Below the pieces are notes generated by a model that saw only the letters and a program-made list of their open reading frames with translations, did no database searches and was not told where the DNA came from. From an uncultured Bacteroidales bacterium (GTDB lineage: Bacteria > Bacteroidota > Bacteroidia > Bacteroidales > Bacteroidaceae), in NCBI GenBank assembly GCA_946055775.1, contig CAMGHE010000012.1, forward strand, positions 1-34,270: 34,270 bases of DNA. The letters run 5' to 3'. The position numbers were made by a program, and so were the translations under genes. Below are positions 8,996 through 17,595 of this stretch, piece by piece (the first letter of the stretch is position 1; each line of letters opens with the position of its first letter).

Positions 8996-10092
8996 CGACC
9001 GACAGCCTGCTGCATGCCATCGCCCTGACGCGCATCAAAGGACTGACTCAGGCGGCGGCTCTCCAACTGATACGACAGTACGGCACGGCAGAGGGGCTCT
9101 GGCAGGCACGCCACAACCTGCCGGCAAAATGGGCGGCCCTGCTGGCCGACACCTCTGAGGCGCTGGACCGCGCCAGCGCCGAACTGGCTTTCTGCGAGAA
9201 GCACGGCATACAGGTCCTGCCTTACGGCACACCGGCCTACCCTACCCTGCTGACCGAATGTCCGGACGCGCCGGCGGTGCTTTTCTACCAGGGAACGGCC
9301 AATCTGAACGCCCGGCACGTCATTTCAGTAGTCGGCACGCGCCATATCTCTAGTTATGGCCGAGACTTTTGTCAAGAGTTTTGTGCACAACTGGCGTCAC
9401 TCCTTCCTGATTGTCTTATCGTTAGCGGTCTGGCTTACGGCGTCGATATCGCCACGCATCGCGGGGCGTTGGCCAACAACCTGGCCACGGTGGCCGTTCT
9501 CGCGCATGGTTTGGACCGCATCTACCCGGCCTTGCACCGCCAGACGGCGGTGGAGATGCTTCGGCACGGCGGACTGCTCACGGAGTACATGACGAGCACG
9601 GCGCCGGACAAGGGCAACTTCGTCCGACGCAACCGCATCGTGGCGGGACTCGCTTCGGCAACGCTCGTCGTGGAGAGTGCCGACCATGGCGGCGCGCTCA
9701 TCACAGCCAACCTGGCCTTCGACTACAACCGCGAGGTCTTCGCCGTACCGGGCCGCGTCAACGACACCTACTCGGCGGGCTGCAACCGCCTTATCCGTAA
9801 CATGCGGGCGCACCTCGTCACCTCGGCGGCTGACGTGATCGACTTGCTCAACTGGACACCGCAGCACCCCACGCCACGACCGGCGGCCATACAGCGCGAA
9901 CTATTCCCCGAACTGGACGAGGCTCAACAGCGCATCGCCGCCCTCCTCAAAGACAACGACGACTACACAGCCGACCGCTTGGCCATCGCCACCGACCTGC
10001 CGCCACAAGTGCTGGCCGAAAAACTCTTCGACATGGAGATGCAGGGCGTCGTGCGCCTGCTGCCGGGCGGACGCTACCACCTCATTGGATAG
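8992..10092 (+). CDS. dprA: DNA-processing protein DprA
   Basis: VVGTRHISSYGRD..., VSGLAYGVDIATHRGAL, RNRIVAGLASATLVVESADHGGALITA; 4-nt overlap with the previous gene. Confidence 0.93.
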   Translation: MTTDSLLHAIALTRIKGLTQAAALQLIRQYGTAEGLWQARHNLPAKWAALLADTSEALDRASAELAFCEKHGIQVLPYGTPAYPTLLTECPDAPAVLFYQGTANLNARHVISVVGTRHISSYGRDFCQEFCAQLASLLPDCLIVSGLAYGVDIATHRGALANNLATVAVLAHGLDRIYPALHRQTAVEMLRHGGLLTEYMTSTAPDKGNFVRRNRIVAGLASATLVVESADHGGALITANLAFDYNREVFAVPGRVNDTYSAGCNRLIRNMRAHLVTSAADVIDLLNWTPQHPTPRPAAIQRELFPELDEAQQRIAALLKDNDDYTADRLAIATDLPPQVLAEKLFDMEMQGVVRLLPGGRYHLIG

Positions 10093-10119
10093 AACGTGCC
10101 CAACAAACCACACCGCAAC

Positions 10120-10153
10120 AAGGAAACACCGCCCAGTGTTTCCTTGTTTTTTT
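10120..10153 (+). terminator. Rho-independent terminator after dprA
   Basis: AAGGAAACAC (10120-10129) / GTGTTTCCTT (10136-10145) then GTTTTTTT. Confidence 0.85.
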
Positions 10154-10154
10154 G

Positions 10155-10162
10155 TACTTTTG
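10155..10162 (+). promoter_or_regulatory. Bacteroidetes -7 box (TACTTTTG) upstream of mnmG
   Basis: TACTTTTG ~22 nt before ATG 10184. Confidence 0.6.
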
Positions 10163-10183
10163 TGCCAAACTCACAGATACGCT

Positions 10184-12061
10184 ATGGATACAGACTTCCA
10201 CTACGACATCGTGGTCATCGGCGCCGGCCATGCCGGCTGCGAGGCAGCCCGCGCGGCAGCGCTCATGGGGGCCCGCACGGTGGTCATCACGATGGACATG
10301 AACAAGATTGCGCAGATGAGCTGCAACCCTGCCATAGGCGGCATTGCCAAAGGACAGATTGTCCGCGAGGTGGACGCGCTGGGCGGTGCCACGGGCTTGG
10401 TGACGGACGCCACAGCCATACAGTTTCGTATGCTCAACCGCTCCAAAGGACCGGCCGTTTGGAGCCCCCGCGCGCAGTGCGACCGCGCCCGTTTCATCAC
10501 CACATGGCGCCATACGCTCGAAAACACCGACGGTTTGGACATCTGGCAGGACGAGGCTACAGAGATTCTCACCGACGGCCAACGCGTCACGGGCGTACGC
10601 ACCCTCTGGGGCGCCACGTTCCGCTGCCGCGCCGTGGTGGTGACGGCGGGCACCTTCCTCAACGGCCTCATGCACGTGGGACGCGTACAGGTGCCAGGCG
10701 GACGCTGCGCCGAACCGGCCGCCACACGCCTGACGGCTTCCATCAATGCCCTGGGCATCGCCTCCGAACGCATGAAAACGGGCACGCCGGTACGTATCGA
10801 CGCCCGTTCGGTCCACTTCGACCTGATGGAGGAACAGCCAGGCGAGACCGACTTCCACCGCTTCTCCTATATCAGTGCGCCACGACCGCTGCCGCAGATG
10901 AAGTGCTGGACGTGCAACACCAATGCCGAGGCGCACCGCACACTGCTCTCTGGACTGAAAGACTCACCGCTCTATAACGGACAAATACAAAGCATCGGCC
11001 CACGCTACTGCCCGAGCGTCGAGACCAAACTCGTCACCTTCCCCGAGCGCACGCAGCACCCGCTCTTCCTCGAACCGGAAGGGACGGATACGAACGAACT
11101 TTATCTTAACGGCTTCTCATCGTCGCTGCCGATGGATGTGCAGATTGCGGCCCTGCGCTGCATTCCGTGCTTCAGCGACGTGCGGGTCTATCGCCCGGGC
11201 TACGCCATCGAATACGACTTCTTCCCGCCTACCCAACTGCGCCATTCGCTCGAGACGAAGGCCGTCGAGGGCCTGTTCTTCGCGGGTCAGGTAAACGGCA
11301 CCACGGGCTATGAAGAGGCGGCGGGCCAAGGGCTCCTCGCAGGTATCAACGCGGCGCAGCGCTGCAGCGGCGGCGAACCGCTCGTGCTCCATCGCGACGA
11401 GGCGTATATCGGCGTACTCATCGACGACCTGGTGACGAAGGGGGTAGATGAGCCCTACCGCATGTTTACCTCACGCGCGGAGTATCGCATCCTGCTCCGA
11501 CAGGACAATGCCGATGCACGCCTCACACCCTACGCCGAACGCTTGGGCCTGGCATCGACAGAACGCCTGCGCCGATTCCACGCAAAGAGCGAGGCCATCG
11601 CGGCCATCACCGACTGGTGCGCGTCGCACACGCTGCGCCCCGCCGAGGTCAATGCCTATCTGGAGCAGGTGGGCAGCGTGGCGCTTCACTACGGTGCACG
11701 GGCCGACGAACTGATTTGCCGTCCGCAGGCCACGCTGGCAGGCCTCGCAGCACACGTGCCCGAACTGCAGGCATTGCTCGACGCGCCCGCCGAAGACCGC
11801 GAAGAAATCTGCGAAGCGGCCGAGGTGGCCATCAAGTATGCCGGCTACATTGCCCGTGAACGCGTCATCGCCGACAAGATGCAGCGCCTTGAGGCCATCC
11901 GCATCCGCGGCCGCTTCGACTATAACAGTCTGCAACAACTCTCCACCGAGGCGCGACAAAAACTGACGGCCATCGACCCCGAGACCATCGCACAGGCCAG
12001 CCGCATCCCCGGCGTATCGCCCAGCGACATCAGTGTGCTGCTTGTGCTCATGGGCCGATAG
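10184..12061 (+). CDS. mnmG: tRNA uridine-5-carboxymethylaminomethyl(34) synthesis enzyme MnmG (GidA)
   Basis: YDIVVIGAGHAGCEAARAAALMGARTVVITMDMNKIAQMSCNPAIGGIAKGQ; FFAGQVNGTTGYEEAAGQGLLAGINAA; start refined to 10184. Confidence 0.96.
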   Translation: MDTDFHYDIVVIGAGHAGCEAARAAALMGARTVVITMDMNKIAQMSCNPAIGGIAKGQIVREVDALGGATGLVTDATAIQFRMLNRSKGPAVWSPRAQCDRARFITTWRHTLENTDGLDIWQDEATEILTDGQRVTGVRTLWGATFRCRAVVVTAGTFLNGLMHVGRVQVPGGRCAEPAATRLTASINALGIASERMKTGTPVRIDARSVHFDLMEEQPGETDFHRFSYISAPRPLPQMKCWTCNTNAEAHRTLLSGLKDSPLYNGQIQSIGPRYCPSVETKLVTFPERTQHPLFLEPEGTDTNELYLNGFSSSLPMDVQIAALRCIPCFSDVRVYRPGYAIEYDFFPPTQLRHSLETKAVEGLFFAGQVNGTTGYEEAAGQGLLAGINAAQRCSGGEPLVLHRDEAYIGVLIDDLVTKGVDEPYRMFTSRAEYRILLRQDNADARLTPYAERLGLASTERLRRFHAKSEAIAAITDWCASHTLRPAEVNAYLEQVGSVALHYGARADELICRPQATLAGLAAHVPELQALLDAPAEDREEICEAAEVAIKYAGYIARERVIADKMQRLEAIRIRGRFDYNSLQQLSTEARQKLTAIDPETIAQASRIPGVSPSDISVLLVLMGR

Positions 12062-12114
12062 ACGACGACTTATAGGGGTGCCTCCGGAACGGATACCCTT
12101 CACGTGCTGCTTCG

Positions 12115-12130
12115 CGTTTCACGTGAAACA
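12115..12130. promoter_or_regulatory. Putative parS (ParB/Spo0J binding) site
   Basis: CGTTTCACGTGAAACA: 14-bp perfect palindrome GTTTCACGTGAAAC; 15 of 16 positions match the TGTTTCACGTGAAACA parS consensus; intergenic next to mnmG/gidA. Confidence 0.82.
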
Positions 12131-12271
12131 AAGTGCCCCACCCTACCTCTGAATCAACGCTTTGCCACACTTTAACCTGTAATGCACAAACGGCCGCCTA
12201 CCTTAAAGGAACGCTCCAAGGAGCGGGTGAAAGCGGCGGCAGGGCGAGCGCAACATGAATACGGAAAAGAT

Positions 12272-14191
12272 ATGGAACAGGACCGCCCTGGCGTCGCCGA
12301 GCGCCGCGAATACCTGATGGGCATCGTGCACAACCTGCCCGAGACGCCGGGATGCTACCAGTATCTCGACGACTCGGGCACGGTCATCTACGTAGGTAAG
12401 GCAAAAAACCTAAAACGCCGCGTTTCATCCTACTTCACCCGCGACCACCAAACGCGCAAAACGCAGATGCTCGTGACGCGCATCCGCGACATTCGTTATG
12501 TCGTGGTGAAGACGGAAGAGGATGCACTGCTCTTGGAAAACAACCTTATCAAACGCTACAAACCGCGCTACAACGTCCTGCTAAAAGACGACAAAACCTA
12601 CCCTTCCATCGCCATTACCAACGAATACCTGCCGCGCATCTTCAAAACGCGACGACGTGGCGCACCGGGAGCAACCTACTATGGACCCTACTCGCACGTG
12701 CCCACCATGCTGGCGCTGCTCGACCTGTGCAAGACGCTTTACCACCCGCGGCCGTGCCATCACATCTTTACGAAAGAGGGCGTGATGGGCGGCAAGTATG
12801 AGGTGTGCCTAGACTACCATATACACAACTGCGGCGGGCCCTGCGTCGGACGCCAAAGCCGCGATGAATACATACGAAACATCGAGGCCTGCCGCGACAT
12901 CCTCAAGGGCAACACGGCCGAGGTGGCGGCGCGGCTGCGCGACGAGATGATGCGCCTGGCGGACGACCTGCGCTTTGAAGAGGCGGAGCAGATTCGCCTT
13001 AAACTCGAGGCCATCGAGCGCTTCCAAGCCAAGAGCGAGGTGGTGAGCCAGGTGCTGCACAACATCGACGTCTTCCACATAGAGGTGGACGAAAACCTCG
13101 CTTTCATCAACTATATGCACGTCACACGGGGCTGCGTCAACCAAGCCTTTACCTTTGAATACCGCAAGCGTCTGGACGAGACAGAGGCCGAACTGCTGGC
13201 CTTGGGCATCGTGGAGATGCGCGAACGCTACGGCAGCACGTCGCGCGAAATCATCGTACCTTTCCCAGTCGATCTACCGGAGGGCTACGCCATACAGACG
13301 GTGCCGCAGAAGGGCGACAAGCGCAAACTGCTGGACCTCTCGCGACTCAACGTGAAGCAGTACCGCTTCGACCGCCTCAAGCAGGCGGAAAAACTCAATC
13401 CGGAGCAGAAGGCGGTGCGTCTGATGAAGGAGATACAGCGCGACCTGGGGCTGCCGCGCCTGCCGCTGCGCGTCGAACTCTTCGACAACTCGAACATTCA
13501 GGGCGACGATGCCGTGGCGGCCTGCGTGGTATTTGAACGCCTCAAACCGGCCAAAAAACTCTACCGCAAATACGAGATAAAGACGGTGACGGGGCCTGAC
13601 GACTATGCCTCCATGCGCGAGGTGGTGGGCCGACGCTACCGACGCGCCGTCGAAGAGGACGACACCCTACCCGACCTCATCGTGGCAGATGGCGGCGCGG
13701 GACAGATGGAAATGATACGGCGCGTGGTGCAGGACGAACTGGGGCTGGACATCCCCATCGCGGGTCTGGCCAAGGATGGGCGTCACCGCACACACGAACT
13801 GCTCTACGGCTTTCCGCCGGCCTCGGTGGGCCTCAAGCCAGGCAGCGAACTCTTCCGCCTGATGACGCAGATGCAGGACGAGGTGCACCGCTTCGCCATC
13901 ACCTTCCACCGCCAAAAGCGCTCGAAGCGACAGACGGCATCGGCGCTGGACCACATCGCGGGCATCGGGCCGAAGACGCGCGAGGCTCTGCTGCGCGCCC
14001 TGGGCAGCGTCAAGCGCATCCGCGCAGCGAGCATCGGGGAAATACAGGCCGTAGCGGGCACGGCGCGCGGAGCGAAGATATGGGCCCAATTACATGCCGA
14101 TACAGACGCACCTACGGCTGCCGACGCCCCGAGCGGCGAAAAATTGCAAAACGGGGGCGACGTGGGGCTTACCTTGGGCGAAAAAGCGTAA
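12272..14191 (+). CDS. uvrC: Excinuclease ABC subunit C
   Basis: NLPETPGCYQYLDDSGTVIYVGKAKNLKRRVSSYF; EEDALLLENNLIKRYKPRYNVLLKDDKTYPSI; C-terminal HhH. Start 12272 is a best guess; 12182 is also in frame. Confidence 0.93.
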   Translation: MEQDRPGVAERREYLMGIVHNLPETPGCYQYLDDSGTVIYVGKAKNLKRRVSSYFTRDHQTRKTQMLVTRIRDIRYVVVKTEEDALLLENNLIKRYKPRYNVLLKDDKTYPSIAITNEYLPRIFKTRRRGAPGATYYGPYSHVPTMLALLDLCKTLYHPRPCHHIFTKEGVMGGKYEVCLDYHIHNCGGPCVGRQSRDEYIRNIEACRDILKGNTAEVAARLRDEMMRLADDLRFEEAEQIRLKLEAIERFQAKSEVVSQVLHNIDVFHIEVDENLAFINYMHVTRGCVNQAFTFEYRKRLDETEAELLALGIVEMRERYGSTSREIIVPFPVDLPEGYAIQTVPQKGDKRKLLDLSRLNVKQYRFDRLKQAEKLNPEQKAVRLMKEIQRDLGLPRLPLRVELFDNSNIQGDDAVAACVVFERLKPAKKLYRKYEIKTVTGPDDYASMREVVGRRYRRAVEEDDTLPDLIVADGGAGQMEMIRRVVQDELGLDIPIAGLAKDGRHRTHELLYGFPPASVGLKPGSELFRLMTQMQDEVHRFAITFHRQKRSKRQTASALDHIAGIGPKTREALLRALGSVKRIRAASIGEIQAVAGTARGAKIWAQLHADTDAPTAADAPSGEKLQNGGDVGLTLGEKA

Positions 14192-14196
14192 CTTTG
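14189..14196 (+). promoter_or_regulatory. Bacteroidetes -7 box (TAACTTTG) upstream of dtd, overlapping the uvrC stop codon
   Basis: TAACTTTG immediately before ATG 14204; no clear -33 TTTG seen. Confidence 0.45.
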
Positions 14197-14203
14197 CAGC
14201 ATT

Positions 14204-14656
14204 ATGAGAATTGTTATCCAGCGCGTCAGCCGCGCCAGCGTCACCATCGACGGCCGCGAAAAAGCGGCCATCGGCCGGGGCCTGCTCATCCTGCTGGGCA
14301 TAGAAGAAGCGGACACCCGCGACGATGCCGACTGGCTCGTGGGCAAGGTGGCGGGCCTGCGCATCTTCGACGACGCCGACGGCGTGATGAACCTGAGCAT
14401 CGAGGCCATCGGCGGCGATGTCATCGTCGTCAGCCAGTTCACCCTCATGGCGTCCTACCGCAAGGGCAACCGCCCGTCCTACATCCGCGCCGCGGGACAC
14501 GCCACAGCCATCCCCCTCTACGACTACTTCTGCCGGGCCCTCTCCGAGCGTCTCGGACGCCCCGTCGGCACGGGCGAATTTGGCGCCGACATGAAGGTGG
14601 GCCTCGTCAACGACGGCCCCGTAACGATATGTATGGACACAAAAAACAAGGAATGA
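14204..14656 (+). CDS. dtd: D-aminoacyl-tRNA deacylase
   Basis: MRIVIQRVSRASVTIDGREKAAIGRGLLILLGIE...VVSQFTLMASYRKGNRPSY...GEFGADMKVGLVNDGPVTI. Confidence 0.95.
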   Translation: MRIVIQRVSRASVTIDGREKAAIGRGLLILLGIEEADTRDDADWLVGKVAGLRIFDDADGVMNLSIEAIGGDVIVVSQFTLMASYRKGNRPSYIRAAGHATAIPLYDYFCRALSERLGRPVGTGEFGADMKVGLVNDGPVTICMDTKNKE

Positions 14657-15048
14657 TGCCCCACCCTTTCTCTGACGAAAAGCCCGCCGCGGCGGACCTC
14701 ACGCTGCGCCAGGCGCAGGCTATGGTGGACAACTGGATACGCACCTACGGCGTGCGCTACTTCAGCGAACTGACCAACATGGCGGTGCTCACCGAGGAGG
14801 TGGGCGAACTGGCCCGCATCATGGCGCGCCGCTACGGTGACCAGTCGTTCAAGGCGGGCGAACCCACCGACCCGGCCGACGAGATGGCCGACGTGCTATG
14901 GGTGCTGCTCTGCTTGGCCAACCAGACGGGCGTGGACCTCACCGAGGCCCTACGCCGCAACATCGAGAAGAAGACGGCGCGCGACAACCGGCGCCATATC
15001 GACAACCCCAAACTTTACGACAATCCCCACACCGACAACCATGAGTAA
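14653..15048 (+). CDS. Nucleotide pyrophosphohydrolase (MazG-like)
   Basis: ELTNMAVLTEEVGELARIMARRYGDQ...DEMADVLWVLLCLANQTGVDL; start overlaps the dtd stop (ATGATG). Confidence 0.85.
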   Translation: MMPHPFSDEKPAAADLTLRQAQAMVDNWIRTYGVRYFSELTNMAVLTEEVGELARIMARRYGDQSFKAGEPTDPADEMADVLWVLLCLANQTGVDLTEALRRNIEKKTARDNRRHIDNPKLYDNPHTDNHE

Positions 15049-15985
15049 CCACTGCGATTGCCACTGCGACCACGACCACGAGGCGCAGCACGACCACAAC
15101 CACTACAACCGTTATGAGGAGGCTTTCGGCCTCTTCGACCTGCATCTGCACGATGAAAATGTCACCGCCGCCGTGCGCCGCCTCATCGACGAGAAGAGCG
15201 CACAGTACCGCACCGACGAGGTCAAGCGCCAACTCCTCGCCGCCATCGAACTGACCACGCTGCGCGTCACCGACTCGCAGGAGAGCGTCCTGGCTTTCAC
15301 CGAGCGTGTCAACCGCTTCGCCGACGCCCACCCCGACCTGCCCCACTTCGCCACGCTCTGCGTCTATCCCAACTTTGCCCGCATCGTGAGAGAAAGTCTT
15401 GAGGTAGAGGGCGTTGAGGTGGCCTGCGTCAGCGGAGGCTTCCCCTCGTCGCAGACGTTTATCGAGGTGAAGACCACCGAAACGGCACTGGCCGTCCACG
15501 ATGGTGCCACAGAGATTGACATGGTGCTCAACGTCGGCGCCTTCCTTAGCGGCGACTACGAGACCTGTGCCGACGAGATTGAAGAAATCAAGGCGGCTGC
15601 CCGCGAATGTCCGCTGAAGGTCATCCTCGAGACGGGTGCCCTGCAGACGGCGGTCAATATCAAAAAGGCGTCTATCCTGTCCATCTATGCTGGCGCCGAC
15701 TTCATCAAGACCTCGACGGGCAAGATTGAGCCTGCCGCCACACCCGAGGCAGCGCTCGTCATGTGCCAGACCATCAAGGAATATTACGAGAAGACGGGCA
15801 CGCGCATTGGTTTCAAGGCTGCTGGCGGCATCAGTACCGTTGACGATGCCATCGCCTACTACACCATCGTCCGCGAGGTGCTGGGCGAAGAGTGGATCAA
15901 GCAGGGCCTCTTCCGCATCGGCACATCGCGCCTGGCCAACCTCCTGGTCAGCGATATCTTGGGCGAAGAGACCAAGGCGTTCTGA
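15041..15985 (+). CDS. deoC: Deoxyribose-phosphate aldolase with His/Cys-rich N-terminal extension
   Basis: VACVSGGFPSSQTFIEVK, LKVILETGALQTAVNIKKAS, GADFIKTSTGK, GFKAAGGIS; N-term MSNHCDCHCDHDHEAQHDHNHYNRYEE. Start overlaps the upstream stop. Confidence 0.93.
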   Translation: MSNHCDCHCDHDHEAQHDHNHYNRYEEAFGLFDLHLHDENVTAAVRRLIDEKSAQYRTDEVKRQLLAAIELTTLRVTDSQESVLAFTERVNRFADAHPDLPHFATLCVYPNFARIVRESLEVEGVEVACVSGGFPSSQTFIEVKTTETALAVHDGATEIDMVLNVGAFLSGDYETCADEIEEIKAAARECPLKVILETGALQTAVNIKKASILSIYAGADFIKTSTGKIEPAATPEAALVMCQTIKEYYEKTGTRIGFKAAGGISTVDDAIAYYTIVREVLGEEWIKQGLFRIGTSRLANLLVSDILGEETKAF

Positions 15986-16019
15986 CGGCCTGCCGTCAGG
16001 CCACACATACCCCATTAAC

Positions 16020-16056
16020 GCCCGCTGCGACACCTGCCGCAGCGGGCCTTTGTTTT
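16020..16056 (+). terminator. Rho-independent terminator after deoC
   Basis: GCCCGCTGCG (16020-16029) / CGCAGCGGGC (16038-16047) then CTTTGTTTT. Confidence 0.8.
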
Positions 16057-16255
16057 GTGTGACATGGACAGTACCTGAAATAAATCTCTACTTTCAAGAC
16101 AAGCCCATCCTCATGTTCGCACACAGAGCATCACACATCGGCCATCACGCGGCGGTTCATCCCGATAGCGAGAACCGACATTTCTACAAATCGTCTTTTA
16201 GGAAAGTTTAACGGTATCGACTGCAAATTTGCCCGTTTCGCCCTCCGATTTGGCG

Positions 16256-16333
16256 GTCGCCCAATCTCGCCACACGGTTTGGGCGACGGTTTTTACGGTT
16301 TGGGCGACAGAAAAAACAGTCGCCCAAACCGTG
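16256..16333. repeat. Cluster of direct and inverted copies of a 14-bp unit ACGGTTTGGGCGAC
   Basis: Partial inverted GTCGCCCAA (16256-16264); direct copies 16274-16287 and 16295-16308; inverted copy GTCGCCCAAACCGT 16319-16332. Confidence 0.85.
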
Positions 16334-16352
16334 GAAGTGCCTTTAGGACACG

Positions 16353-16376
16353 AAAAAAGGGCCCACAGAGGCCCTT
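16353..16376 (-). terminator. Rho-independent terminator-like hairpin, minus strand
   Basis: Minus strand AAGGGCC-TCTGTG-GGCCCTTTTTT. Confidence 0.6.
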
Positions 16377-16391
16377 ATCGTCATTCCACTG

Positions 16392-16423
16392 CAAAGATAC
16401 AACAAAACGCGGCGAAAAGCAAA
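16392..16423 (-). promoter_or_regulatory. Bacteroidetes promoter on minus strand, TTTG-N20-TATCTTTG
   Basis: Plus-strand CAAAGATA (16392-16399) and CAAA (16420-16423) with 20-nt spacing. Confidence 0.45.
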
Positions 16424-16813
16424 TCGGCGCCGGATGACGCAAAATGGCAAAATCCGTAAAAAAGGAAAATGGCGGCGGGTAGTAGTACCATGTCCATTGA
16501 CGTGGCACTCAGTTCTTGTCACGGCGCCAGCCGCGACGCCTTTTCTTTGCCACAGGAACGCGGCTGTGCCGGGAATGTCGCGCTGATTTTTATCGTTCAA
16601 GATTGTCCCATAAAGGGTGTATCAAACATAGGCAGAACATGAGACCATGTTGCATCTGTCAGCCGGTAATGAACAGAATCTGTAGTACCCACGCACAATA
16701 CTTCAAAATCTAACATCGTGATTAACGGAGTAATATCGGGTAACAGACGTTGCAGTTGGGCTAAAACAAGATAAAACTTTCGGCAATGTGTATAGGTCGT
16801 AGGCGAAAAGTGT

Positions 16814-16821
16814 TACCTTTG
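16814..16821 (+). promoter_or_regulatory. Bacteroidetes -7 box (TACCTTTG) upstream of the DUF3791/DUF3990 operon
   Basis: TACCTTTG 46 nt before ATG 16868. Confidence 0.6.
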
Positions 16822-16867
16822 CCATGTAGGCGGTTTGGTTTGTCCCGACGCCTTAAAATCCTATTGT

Positions 16868-17116
16868 ATGGACGATATAATCGAAATACCTAAGACGCAA
16901 ATCGTCATGGCTTTTGTGGCCACATGTATAGAGGCTACGGCGCGGCTCTTAAACACGTCGTACAAGGAGGTTTATCGGCGGATGAAGCAGGTGGGGATGA
17001 TAGAGCACTACATCATTCCACACTACGAGGCGCTCCATAGCGAAAGCCGGGAAAACATTGCCAAAGGCATGGTGGAATGCCTCAAAGAATGGGAGGGGAA
17101 GCCATGGAAGAAGTAG
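16868..17116 (+). CDS. DUF3791-like small protein, putative antitoxin/partner
   Basis: MDDIIEIPKTQIVMAFVATCIEATARLLNTSYKEVYRRMKQVGMIEHYIIPHYEALHSESRENIAKGMVECLKEW; pattern of DUF3791 (helical, YEALHSE). Confidence 0.7.
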   Translation: MDDIIEIPKTQIVMAFVATCIEATARLLNTSYKEVYRRMKQVGMIEHYIIPHYEALHSESRENIAKGMVECLKEWEGKPWKK

Positions 17117-17595
17117 TTGTATATCACGGCGGAACAGAAATCGTCGAGCGCCCCGACTGCAAACGCGGGCGTAAGAACCTTGATTTTGGTCAGGGCTTCT
17201 ACGTCACAGATATTCGCCAGCAGGCGGAAGATTGGGCCAAACTGACGGCAGATCGCAGGAGAATGACGCCCATACTCAACAGATACCGTTTGAACCGCGA
17301 TGCAATCATAAGCGAAGCACGCTGTAAGATCTTCAAGGCATACGACGAGGAATGGTTGGAGTTTATCGTATCAAGTCGTCAAGGACAATCGGCCGGTGAT
17401 GCTTACGACTATGTAGAAGGTGGCGTGGCAAACGACCGTGTGGTGGACACCATAAACCTGTACATGGCCGGACTGATGGATAGAGGCACAGCGCTGCGAC
17501 GACTGTCAGAGCATCAGCCAAACAACCAAATATGCCTGCTCAATCAAGGGATAACTGACAAATATCTGATTTTCGATGGAACAGAAGAAATATGA
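17104..17595 (+). CDS. DUF3990-like protein, putative ADP-ribosyltransferase-fold effector
   Basis: MEEVVVYHGGTEIVERPDCKRGRKNLDFGQGFYVTDIRQQAEDWAKL...YDYVEGGVANDRV...HQPNNQICLLNQGITDKYLIF; candidate H8/Y33/Q142 triad. Confidence 0.75.
   Translation: MEEVVVYHGGTEIVERPDCKRGRKNLDFGQGFYVTDIRQQAEDWAKLTADRRRMTPILNRYRLNRDAIISEARCKIFKAYDEEWLEFIVSSRQGQSAGDAYDYVEGGVANDRVVDTINLYMAGLMDRGTALRRLSEHQPNNQICLLNQGITDKYLIFDGTEEI

Noticed and set aside
12255-12314. Alternative uvrC start with MNTEK in another frame, resembling the start of Bacteroides UvrC
   Set aside because: It reads into a different frame from the UvrC domain; likely coincidence, although a start-proximal frameshift was considered.
16256-16333. 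Possible CRISPR array
   Set aside because: Only two direct copies with a 7-nt gap plus inverted copies; no regular spacers and no cas genes.
16229-16459. 76-aa ORF across the repeat cluster (TVWATVFTVWATEKTVAQTV)
   Set aside because: Its repetitive peptide simply translates the DNA repeats; no ribosome-binding or family evidence.
16580-16720. Possible insertion-sequence remnant around ATTGTCCCATAAAGGGTGTATC
   Set aside because: No transposase ORF, paired inverted terminal repeats or target-site duplication could be identified by eye.
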